This document shows, one piece after another, positions 55,606 to 64,000 of a DNA stretch of 64,000 nt (positions are counted from its first letter, which is position 1; each line of letters starts with the position of its first letter). Below the pieces are notes generated by a model that searched no databases, had not been told where the DNA came from, and was given only the letters and a program-made list of their open reading frames with translations. The stretch comes from Karstenula rhodostoma CBS 690.94. Taxonomy: Eukaryota; Ascomycota; Dothideomycetes; Pleosporales; Didymosphaeriaceae. The DNA lies in assembly GCA_010093485.1 (NCBI GenBank), contig MU001495.1, positions 744,001 through 808,000 on the forward strand. Reading direction: 5' to 3'. The position numbers were made by a program, and so were the translations under genes.

Positions 55606-56193
55606 ATGTCGACATCCATGGATCCCAAGGCCATTCGAGTGGGGGACTTCTGGTTCAACCGACCTCCAATTGAGTGGATTATTGCACCAGACGGACTCGA
55701 TGCTCAAATAAAGTCCGAGTTCGGCGACCTTGTCGAGCAAGCCCGCCGCGGTGAGCTTGACGGTTGGACCGCCCATCCTGAATCTAGCGTTGCCCTCGTC
55801 GCACTACTCGACCAATTTTCACGCAACCTCTTTCGTGGAACCCCTGAAGCATTCAGCGCCGATGCGAAGGCCCGCGAGGTTGCCGCTAAATCAATTGCGC
55901 AGGATTTCGACATGCAAGTCTCCGTCATAAAAGCATCGGCATTCTATATGCCCCTCATGCAAGACGAGAGCTTGATCTCATTGATCGCGTCACGCTGTCT
56001 TTTTGAAGCACTAAAAACAAGATGCACCAACGATGAGGAACACGAGTGAGTTGACGCGGCAATCGAAGCTTCTAAGAGACATATAGTGCAGCTAGAGAAA
56101 TTTGGAAGATATCCGTCTAGAAACGATATCCTGGGTAGAAAGAGCACCAAAGAGGAGGAGGACTTTTTGAGAGACCGCGTATTTACTTTGTAG
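55606..56193 (+). pseudogene. DUF924 family gene with one in-frame stop codon
   Basis: The frame reads VGDFWFNRPPIEWI at the start, SSVALVALLDQFSRNLFRGT (the family core, with FADxxA-like FSADAKA), and FYMPLMQDESL. At 56047-56049 a TGA follows the run TNDEEHE. The same frame then continues for 48 codons to a TAG at 56191-56193 and contains the missing family end: VQLEKFGRYPSRNDILGR, like the HxxxIxxFGRFPHRN motif, and STKEEEDFL. Full length would be 195 aa, normal for DUF924 (a helical, TPR-like family of unknown function). If the first stop is used, the product is 147 aa without the C-terminal helices. Confidence 0.8.
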
Positions 56194-57121
56194 ATTAGTA
56201 TCTACTCATCTACCGACCTGATCTCTACTGTTATTATGCACTGCACGAACAGCTGTGATAGTGATACACTTGTGCCACATTGATGGCCTTACGGCTTTGT
56301 GGTTTTCGGATCAGGGGTGCGTAGTAATCATTGTGGGTGCATGCATTCAATGACCACAGCACTGGGGAGGTTCGCCACTCCCATCTTGCATCGTTTCGGG
56401 AGGCGTTTGACGCCCGCGCTTCTTGCTGTGTCATAAGGCTGGTCCAAGTTCTCCTACATACTTCCCAGCAAACAAGGCTCAAGACTGGATTCGCTGAAGA
56501 GCCATAGATAGACGGAAATGAGCTCGAGGCAGCTGTCTATGTTGCTACCAGAGGTTGTAACGGCTTGAGGATCTGGGGACATGAGAAGTAACTAGTTCCA
56601 TATCTCTCATCATGTGTTGACTGCATTTCAGTACGTATTGAGCGTGGTTTACGCCGACTGGCCCGCGAAGAGCCAGCACGAATTTCGCGAAGAATCTTCA
56701 CCAGGAAAGACATTGCACGCAGTAGAACAAGGGCTCAGCCTTGCGGCTGTGATGGCGGGAAGCTTGCCATTGGTTGGACAACGCCAAGGGCGGTAACAGT
56801 CCATCAGCTGTGCATCAGCCCCAACACACCACGTTCATCCCTCCATCCGAAACATTGTCACGACTTCCTCATCAGACGCGATCTTCAAAGCATTAGGGTC
56901 CTCACATAGGTACTCTAAGCTTATTCAGGACACTTCAGCATTGGTGGTAGCCGCTGCTATCCAACAGGACCTCAGCCTTGTCGAATAACTACGAGCGTGG
57001 ACATTCCACTCACAAGCAAAAGTAGACGTTGAGGTTCCGTTCCATTGAACACATCTCAGACCCCGGCACCTATCATTTGTGCCAAATCAAACGGTTTCTG
57101 AGTACATATGCAACTTCAGCT
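56194..57121. other. 0.9 kb intergenic region
   Basis: No supported gene. Confidence 0.5.
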
Positions 57122-58051
57122 ATGCCGGAGCAACCGCATAAAATCTATCTACAGCCCGAGGAAGTTCCTTATCAGCATGTGCAGCCTATCGGACATGGAG
57201 GACAAGCATCTGTGGACTCTGTCAAGAGAGGAAGCAAAGTGTACGCTCGGAAACTGTACATGCTCTCGAGAATTCCAAGGCCCATAGAGCTAGAGCGCAT
57301 TCATGAAGAGGTTGAAATCGCAAATGGACTAGTCCATCAGCACGTTGTCCGTTTGATCGAGACTTATCAGCTGAAGAACATGTATGCGATTATTATGGAG
57401 CCTGTGGCAGAAGGGAATTTGGCAACTTATCTCTCAGAATTGGACGAAGTTCCCGTTGGAGCAGACGCTGGACGAAGGGAGTGTCTGGCGCAGTGGTTCT
57501 ATTGCCTCGCCAATGCCCTCTCCTACCTTCACAAATCTAGAATTCGTCACCGCGACGTAAAACCACAGAACATTCTCACGCTTGAAGGTCATGTTTATTT
57601 TACCGACTTTGGCATTTCCGAAACGTTCCAAGAAGCGACAATTTCAGGTTCAACTGAGGTCATTGGAACTCGCACTTACCGCTCACCGGAGCGGGAGTCT
57701 CGCAAGCGGTCGGGGCGAAGAGAGGATATATACTCTCTGGGCGCTGTATTCCTCGAGATGTTGTCAGTGTACACGAGACAAGGACTGCTCAAAGTGTGGC
57801 ACGAGTTCCGAGGCGGGCCGTACCGCCAAAACATCGACAAGATCGAGCGGTGGATACACTATTTACATGACCCTGTGTTCTCCGCAATGCCCTTTTGGTA
57901 CGGGGCAGTGCTTTCTCTATGTGGTTTCATGGTAGAAGAGCAACCGAAGAACAGGCCATATGCAGATGGCATGGGGATACGGCGCCATCTCATACAATTA
58001 CAAGACTTCGTGGCTTCCCGTGGCGCGATGCGACTGCAACTCATCACCTGA
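57122..58051 (+). CDS. Serine/threonine protein kinase
   Basis: 309 aa, almost wholly a kinase domain. Seen in order are the Gly-rich loop IGHGGQASV, the ATP lysine in VYARKLY, the alpha-C Glu in HEEVEIANGL, HRDVKPQNILTLEGHVYFTDFGISE (catalytic HRD and DFG), GTRTYRSPERES (the APE motif replaced by SPE) and DIYSLGAVFLEML. All catalytic residues are present, so activity is likely. It belongs to lineage-expanded fungal kinases rather than a known signalling kinase; the target is unknown. The open frame before 57122 has no ATG. A weak GTGGCT...TGAG intron (about 58009-58060) could splice it into the following ORF. Confidence 0.85.
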   Translation: MPEQPHKIYLQPEEVPYQHVQPIGHGGQASVDSVKRGSKVYARKLYMLSRIPRPIELERIHEEVEIANGLVHQHVVRLIETYQLKNMYAIIMEPVAEGNLATYLSELDEVPVGADAGRRECLAQWFYCLANALSYLHKSRIRHRDVKPQNILTLEGHVYFTDFGISETFQEATISGSTEVIGTRTYRSPERESRKRSGRREDIYSLGAVFLEMLSVYTRQGLLKVWHEFRGGPYRQNIDKIERWIHYLHDPVFSAMPFWYGAVLSLCGFMVEEQPKNRPYADGMGIRRHLIQLQDFVASRGAMRLQLIT

Positions 58052-58532
58052 CATCAATGAGTTGAGACCATACCATCAATGGACCTACGTTCTACGCATA
58101 CTCGGAAGACAAGGCCAGTGGTCACCAGAGCGCAAAGTCGTCGACGCACGTAATACGATCACCACCAAATGGTACTCGGATAGGTCACAGCGACTAGAAA
58201 CCAATTCAAAATTTCGAGCACCTAATGAAGATAGACGCCAGTTGCTCGGAGAGAATCTTGCGGACAATGCCATTGCATTGCCTCGAAAATTAACGTTACA
58301 GACATTACAGACATTACGGGCTCTGGGTGATATTGATTCAACATTGGCCGTGGACCTCGCGTCCCAACTTGGGGACATTGTCAGACAACCGAAAGATTGC
58401 AGTGCCGACGAAGCTGTTCGTCTCGTTGTTGACGCTATAACAGATCGTGTCCTTCACGATGAACATGGGGTCAACGCCTCACGCTTTGCAGATTTTTGCA
58501 ACGAGCTAAGTCTCTACCTCATTCGTCGTTAG
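58052..58532 (+). CDS. Hypothetical ORF following the kinase
   Basis: An open frame (about 57960-58532) continues the gene strand after the kinase stop. It has no internal ATG after 57966, and only its part beyond 58051 looks coding: ELRPYHQWTYVLRILGRQ, then a helical segment LALPRKLTLQTLQTLRALGD and AVRLVVDAITDRVLHDEHG. It resembles the first helices of a HEAT/MIF4G-type repeat only loosely. It may be a distal exon of the kinase gene or the start of a gene continuing at 58538. Not recognised; the boundary is uncertain. Confidence 0.35.
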
Positions 58533-58537
58533 CGCAG

Positions 58538-59052
58538 GAGTCGCTGCCGACGAAAATTCGCGTCTCAACATGAGGCTATATCTCCAGAAGGAATGCGAGC
58601 GATTGCTATTCTATGATAGCCAACTTAACGGAGAACCCTTTCGTGGAGTGCTCGAGTTTATTCATAATCTTCACTGGCGGTGGAAAGATTATACGTCATT
58701 CTTGAATTTCGTAATCAATCCATTGTGCATCCTTCTCGACCTGGAGCCGGGCAGAAATGTGTCGTACTTCGGATTGATTGCAGAGCTTCTGTATACGACC
58801 ATCTCCTTCTTGGAATACCACCCCCTCGGGCCTTCCCATACCGACAGGGTCAACAGATTATTTGAACGAATAGAAGAGGTAGTGTTTTTGAATATCGACC
58901 CGGAGTCCCAGAAGAGATTGGAACGTGTTCCCCGCGATCCGAACAAGGAAGTTTACTGCATCATGGAGGACTGTTCTAATGGATGGCTGCCCATAACGTA
59001 TGGAATGCTCATACATCATATCTTACAAGCACACATTGTCGAAAATAAGTAG
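58538..59052 (+). CDS. Hypothetical helical protein (possible 3' exon)
   Basis: The frame 58538-59052 (first ATG 58570, 160 aa from there) is rich in amphipathic helices: RLYLQKECERLLFYDSQL, FRGVLEFIHNLHWRWKDY, FLNFVINPLCILLDLEPG. It ends CIMEDCSNGWLPITYGMLIH. The pattern fits a HEAT/MIF4G-like fold, but the evidence is weak. A CAG acceptor at 58535-58537 opens the frame, so this is probably the last exon of the ORF ending near 58532, or of a kinase fusion. Unrecognised family. Confidence 0.4.
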
Positions 59053-59732
59053 CAGAGAGGCTGACGTGCGTGTACGACGACACAACCGTATGTTCCTATT
59101 ACATATCTCATAATTAATTGATGAATGTCCCCATGCTACCAAAGGAAGGCTCCGAGATATGGATAGAGAATGGATCTCATAATGTAGAGGCAAGAATCGT
59201 CATATGTCTACTCCACCCAGAACATTGGTATTTGCCACTAAATGGCAAGAACGGCCAGCACATTGGGGGCCATCTTGAGTCTTCTTACTTCTTCACTAAA
59301 AGCATAACACACTGCTCTCCTTTTCTTTCCATGCGGATCGTTCTTTCTTTTCTCAGAATATATTCCTTCTAATGAGCACGTAGAGAATTCCAGCTCAAAG
59401 GGGCTATTAAGTCCACTTGTATGTACAATATAATGATATCTCTTCAGAAGGTGTCCACTCTTGGAATCTATCTGATGAATCTTCGTCTCCCTAAGCTATC
59501 GTATTGCCCCACTCGATAACTATGCAATACTGTCGGCAGCGGGAAAGACTTATAAACGAACAGAAATGCGTCGGCTGGTCAACTTAATGACCATGCTCTA
59601 TTGACTAGGTCTAATATTTCATTATGCTATGAGCGCCGCGTCACCTTTTCGTCCATCCTACTTTCATGATGTAAAATAAAAGGACGTCCAGTCCAACTCG
59701 TCCTCGCCCCCGAATCTACTTCGAGTAACCGA
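59053..59732. other. Convergent intergenic region
   Basis: No gene seen; AT-rich, holding two 3' flanks. Confidence 0.5.
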
Positions 59733-60227
59733 TCAGTCCACATACCATGTCGCCAACCGACCCTGGCACTTCATCGTCCCCTGCGCCGAGACCCTTCCGC
59801 TGTGTTTGCTGCCAAACCTCCGATTAACCTCATCCACAATATCAACAATGTCCTGGTTGTCCATGTAAAACTGATAGTCACTCGGCTCACCCTTCCCCTG
59901 CACACTGTTAGCCTCGTTCTCTTCGAGACGAGCGAAGACACATACCCTTCCGACGCTGAAGCTACACACCGAGTTGACCATGCGCTGCACGTATCCCGCC
60001 GGCTGGCCCTTGAAGCTCACGCTCCAGTCGCCGGCATCGGTAAGGACGCTTTTGCATGAGGACTCGCATTGGGATGTTGATGGCGGAGAGGCGTTGTTGG
60101 TGGTGCGGTCTTCGTAGGTGAGGACCTCGCAGTAGCCGGCGATGCTCTTGTTGCCTGTGCATTGATTTGCTGTGGCGAAAGCTGAAAAGAGTCCGAAGAG
60201 GGCAAGGACGAAGGAGGAAAGTTGCAT
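59733..60227 (-). CDS. Small cysteine-rich secreted protein
   Basis: Exons 59946-60227 and 59733-59897, with a 48-nt intron (GTATGT donor, CTAAC branch point, CAG acceptor), give 148 aa; the unspliced frame also stays open (164 aa). A signal peptide (about 1-20, ATA/NQC) precedes a domain with QCTGNKSIAGYC, SQCESSC, VNSVCSF and MKCQGR. Splicing removes one Cys and leaves six, an even number suited to three disulfides, which supports the intron. DNQDIVDIVDEVNRRFG is a predicted helix. It looks like a secreted effector-like protein; no named family is assigned. TATA box at 60292-60298. Confidence 0.75.
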   Translation of the reverse strand: MQLSSFVLALFGLFSAFATANQCTGNKSIAGYCEVLTYEDRTTNNASPPSTSQCESSCKSVLTDAGDWSVSFKGQPAGYVQRMVNSVCSFSVGRVCVFARLEENEANSVQGKGEPSDYQFYMDNQDIVDIVDEVNRRFGSKHSGRVSAQGTMKCQGRLATWYVD

Positions 60228-61529
60228 CGTGAAGGTTTGCGCGAGTTGGCGTGGTCGACTCTGTCAATGTGCAGACGCGGGAGAGCTGGGCTTTTATAAG
60301 CACGATTGGGGCGGCCAACAGGTCGGAACGGCCCGGGCGAAGAGTCACGATGGTACGATGCAAGAGGCGCAGAAACAAGAGCCAGTGAGTGAAGGCCCGC
60401 CGATCCCGTGGGCCGTAATGAGATGCGGCGTGGTACAAAGGGGGCGGGATTGGGCATAAAGGTTGGAAATACCCGTCGCTCTATATACCGCGGTCCTGCA
60501 TATCCCTAGAGACTTCCCACGGCCAGGTGATTGATTGTACATGTCGGTCACGCGTGGTGAATGGTGTTGACATTGGTCGTGCCGCACGGCCAATCAGCCG
60601 TTGTTACGCGTTACGCGCCCAACTTCGCTCCTGGCTACGTCTTACTATTGGTCGCACAAAACTCGTCACACTCCTCCGTTTATGCAGAACACCAATTGAG
60701 TGCGTTTTTGGCATGTTTCAGCGGAGATCAGGGACGTACGTCAGGCTTCAATTTCACGATAGCGAGCATGTCGGTGGAGACGAGTGTCTGCGATGTCGGC
60801 GTGGCAGACCGAGGTCAAGTTGCGCCCTTCCCTGCATTATTCAAGTGTGGGAGTCCTGCGTCAATAGAGTGACTGCTGTCCCTCGGTGTGGAGTAAACAC
60901 TATAAAACGTAATCTTGTCAAACCACCTCTGCAACCTCACTATGGAAAATCCTCATTGTATCCACTTCAGACAATGCACAAAGGTGCGGCGTAGCATCTT
61001 GACTAATCAAAAACCTTGTGCGCACCGCCGCTCGTGTACGAACTCCCAAGCATCGACTCCAGAGTATCGGTTCGCCTAATTTCCGAACTTCATGCAGATC
61101 GCAGGAACATCTTTGCCCTATCTGTGACTGTGTTCAGCACACTTCTGTTTGGATATCGATAGTGCCGCTTTATGGAGGCTGGAACTCGACCATAGTATTG
61201 CTTACGGGGCGGCGCGCTTCACTGCTGATGCAGTAGTTATCCTTGGGGCGCTTTTGGGGGCTCTTTCAAGATAAGATGGACCGATTTCCCCCTCTATGCA
61301 GTCACTTTCTTCTGCCTGGTGACTCTTCATCAACCTTGAGCTTGTGAGGCATTGGTGATGTGTGTTCTGCGAATTGCCAGTGGCTTCGCTTGACAGACGG
61401 CGTGCAAATACAGCACTGCCGTTCCAAATCACCCCTCCCACCATATGAATGTGTACCTTGGTAACGAGTTTTGCTGCTCCGCATTCGAGGAAGAAGATTC
61501 ATAGAACAAGCATCTTTACATTGCTTTCC
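60228..61529. other. 1.3 kb intergenic region
   Basis: No supported gene; it includes a TATA box (60292-60298, minus strand) for the secreted protein. Confidence 0.5.
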
Positions 61530-63351
61530 TCAGTGCGCTAGATGATGACCGGAATGGTCATGTTCTTCATCCTCCGCCTGTCCCCACTCGACCCAATAGC
61601 TGTCATCCCAGACCTCCTGCAACCTCTCTTCCTTCTCCTCTTCGCTCAGCTTGTTGTCATGCATTACACCCTCCCACTTGCGCATCTCCGCCCGACTCAA
61701 CAAACACCCATCTAACATCCGCGTCAGTCCCTCCGTGTCAAGGTCCTCCCCAATCAACACGAGCTCTTGCCGGCGATCACCCCACTCGCCTTCAAAGTCC
61801 GCCTTAATGTTCTTGATTGTGTCCTCGTCGGCCATCCACTCGTCATCAGACACAGTGCAGAACCAGGGCATCTCGGAGCCAATCGTCAGCATCGCGCCGG
61901 CAGTGCTCCATGAGCCCATCTGACCGGGGCGCGTCGCAAGCCAGAAGATGCCCTTGCTGCGATGCAGGCCCCGGAAAAGCGGGCAGCCTTTCTTGTTCGC
62001 GAGGATCTCGCTGGGGTCCATGGTGGGCGGATCGTCGCTGTCCTCACTTGCACTGTCTGAATGCTCGGTGTTGCTGCTGCCCTCGTTTGCGTCGTCGCTC
62101 ATGTTCTCGTCTTCGTCGTCGTCGGCTTCGTCTTGGAGTAGGATGAACTTGCCTTCCAATACGCGGTATAGTTTCAGCGGATCAAAGGGTCTTCGAGCAC
62201 GGTACACGAAGCTCCCGATACCGTATCTGATGACAACCTATCAGCAACGTATGCCAACTGAAGCATTGGAGCTAAAACTCACTCCAGTGTCTCCGGCTTC
62301 GGCGCCACGCGTTTCTTCCCATGTACATCCATCACAGTCATCTCGTGCAAGCTCCTCAACCACCCGGGACTCGCCACCGCCTCTGCAAAGTCGAACCGCC
62401 CCGTGTTCAGCATCTCCTTGACGTCGACCTTGGAGTACCTGGCCTCAAGGACTTTTGCCGTGGGATTCAGCGTCTTGACGTACGCACGCACGCGCCCTAG
62501 CGTTTTCCGGTCTACCATGTCGACCTTGTTCACGATGACGACGTTCGCGAACTCGAGCTGGTCGGCGAACAGGTCGGAGATGGTGCGCTGGTCTTCCTCA
62601 GGGACATCGTCTTTGCCGAAACGGTCTTGTAGGAACTCGGCGGTGTCGAATTCTGCGAAGAAGCGGAAGGCGTCGACCACGGTGACCATGGTATCGACGG
62701 TGGCGATGGATTTGAGGCCGCCGATTTTAGCGCTGCGCATTATTAGAGAAGCGTAGGCGGAGGGGGAGTGGGGAGGTGGAGGGGACGTACACTTGCAAAA
62801 AGGTCTCGCGCTCTTCCGTCTCCATGCCCTCCGCGTCCACCATTGCCTCGGTCAGCTCCGCTGTGAACGTCTCCGCAACCTGTTGTGGCTCGCTAATGCC
62901 CGAGCTCTCGATGACCACATGATCAAAGCCCTGCTCGCTCCACGCCAGCCGCGCGAGCTCAGTGAGCAAATCCTCGCGCAGCGTGCAGCAGATGCAGCCA
63001 TTTTGCATCTGTATGACTTTCTCCTTGATGACGCGCTGCGAGGCGTCATCACCGCTTCTCATCTTCGAGGAGTTAGAGGCTCGGGTAATGAGGTTACCGT
63101 CGACGTTGACGGCGGCCATGTCGTTGACAATGACGGCGATGCGCAGGCCGTGGTGGGGAGACTGGAGGATGTGCCTTAGCAAGGTTGTCTTCCCGCTCCC
63201 CTGTTGCCATATCGTTAGTCCATTGACCCTATAATCTCATTGTCAAACGATAGTCATAGCCCAGTCTACTCACAAGAAAGCCTGAAAGCACCGTCACGGG
63301 AAGCGGCTTCTTCTTGCCCACCCTAAGCACTTTCTGCTTCGACGCAGCCAT
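61530..63351 (-). CDS. CobW/COG0523-family metal-chaperone GTPase
   Basis: Four exons (63274-63351, 62791-63200, 62283-62732, 61530-62226; introns 73, 58 and 56 nt) give 544 aa. Exon 1 joins exon 2 to complete the Walker A motif [31 protein letters not shown] carries the CxCC metal site, [16 protein letters not shown] is switch-like, and [11 protein letters not shown] is the NKxD motif. The C-terminal CobW domain ([20 protein letters not shown] ... [10 protein letters not shown]) is interrupted by an acidic Asp/Glu/Ser insert. The tail [11 protein letters not shown] is His-rich and could bind metal. Members use GTP to deliver Zn or other metals (for example ZNG1 to methionine aminopeptidase); which metal is used here is not known. 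Confidence 0.95.
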
Positions 63352-63870
63352 GTTGCCTTGCAAGAAAAGAACAAAAATATCTGATACACTGCAGAGTAGA
63401 GAACGTAGAAGCTCATCACAGAGCGCAATTTTCAAAGTCGACATTTATGTCTCATCTATGTGTGGAGTGGCCATTGAGCACCTCGATGGTGGCCGCGCAT
63501 CATCGGGAAATGGGTGCGTCTTATTGGCGGAGAAGACGTCAGACGTTGCAGAGCGCACAGCGAGCTACCTGCTGGAACTGCAAAATCATTTCTTGGAGTA
63601 AGATTTGGAGGAAAAGGAGCGCTTCAGTGGGCGTGGAAGCATCGTGTGCACTGCGGAGGTTCCGCGCCACACGGTGGTGATGCAGCGTGTGTCCCTAATC
63701 TCGCTACAGCGATGTTTGTAAATACTGTTAGTCTGGCGCTAACAGAGGTAGTGGTTCTGGCGTCGCGAAGGGTAGTGGTATTATTACGTGTAAGTGTGTT
63801 GTATGTATTGCTGCTTTCTATCATGAGTCATCAACCAGCTCGGGTATCGTTTGGCGGGTACGCACTGCTT
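63352..63870. other. Intergenic region
   Basis: 519 bp between two minus-strand genes; no feature recognised. Confidence 0.5.
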
Positions 63871-64000
63871 CTACTTGCTGCGCTTGTAAATCTTCTTGAG
63901 GAAAGCTTCAAAGATCTCCTTCTTCAAACCCTCGCTTTCGTCCACCTGCGCGATCTTGGCCCTCAAATCAGCCACGCGCTCCTCCTCCCACTGCTGGTAG
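63871..64000 (-). CDS. 3' end of an unidentified gene (partial)
   Basis: The open minus-strand frame running in from the window edge ends at a TAG (63871-63873). It reads [20 protein letters not shown], then [22 protein letters not shown]. The charged helix with a basic C-terminus suggests a real coding tail, but 42 residues are too few for a family call. Confidence 0.6.
   Translation of the reverse strand, partial: YQQWEEERVADLRAKIAQVDESEGLKKEIFEAFLKKIYKRSK

Noticed and set aside
1..64000. CRISPR array, prophage or bacterial operon
   Set aside because: No regularly spaced repeats or phage genes; the gene structure is eukaryotic throughout.

Overview
The window is nuclear DNA of a filamentous ascomycete fungus (Pezizomycotina; most likely Dothideomycetes, an inference from gene content). 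The evidence is dense genes on both strands, many short GT-AG introns of about 45-95 nt with CTAAC-like branch points, two eukaryotic tRNA genes (one with an intron), Zn2Cys6 transcription factors, a cerato-platanin, GH17 glucanases and a Drs2-type flippase. There are no operons, CRISPR arrays or prophages. Exon coordinates below were worked out by hand from reading frames, splice consensus and protein-family logic. Feature spans include introns.

Layout. 0-10 kb is rich in secreted and accessory genes: the 3' part of an amino-acid permease, a tiny four-exon gene for a Kex2-processable repeat peptide, a GPI-type cupredoxin, a cerato-platanin, a divergent pair (isopenicillin-N acyltransferase-like C45 enzyme and NodB/CE4 deacetylase), and a damaged Bys1-like gene. 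10-15 kb holds two head-to-head Zn2Cys6 regulators. 16-22 kb has housekeeping genes: a two-RRM protein, the diflavin reductase Tah18/NDOR1 and an F-box/LRR-like protein. 22-23.4 kb is a gene-free stretch with a MITE-like inverted-repeat element. 23.4-31.7 kb carries a fused tandem GH17-GH17 protein, dihydroxyacid dehydratase (ILV3), isoprenylcysteine methyltransferase and a maltose-acetyltransferase-like protein.

33-41 kb carries a collagen-like secreted protein, a RING/ZZ/ZZ/ZZ/SH3 protein, tRNA-Ser(GCT) and a coiled-coil protein resembling INO80-type subunits. 42.6-46.8 kb is the Drs2-type P4-ATPase, with a 26-bp homopolymer inside an intron. 47.9-60 kb is a less conserved stretch: tRNA-Lys(CTT), an Arg/Ser-rich protein with five sumoylation-type motifs, an orphan MFS fragment, a sugar transporter, an F-box protein, a DUF924 gene with one in-frame stop, a protein kinase followed by orphan ORFs, and a small cysteine-rich secreted protein. 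The window ends with a CobW-family GTPase and the 3' end of an unidentified gene.

The best candidate for something undescribed is the 73-aa peptide precursor at 2091-2481. After the expected signal-peptide, Kex2 (KR) and Ste13-like (X-Ala/X-Pro) processing it would give three 11-residue peptides, each with Cys at positions 3 and 11, Asp at 2 and His at 8. Each core sits on its own exon, and all junctions are phase 1. This resembles the logic of fungal alpha-pheromone and Kex2-processed repeat-protein precursors, but no cyclising or maturation gene is recognisable nearby.
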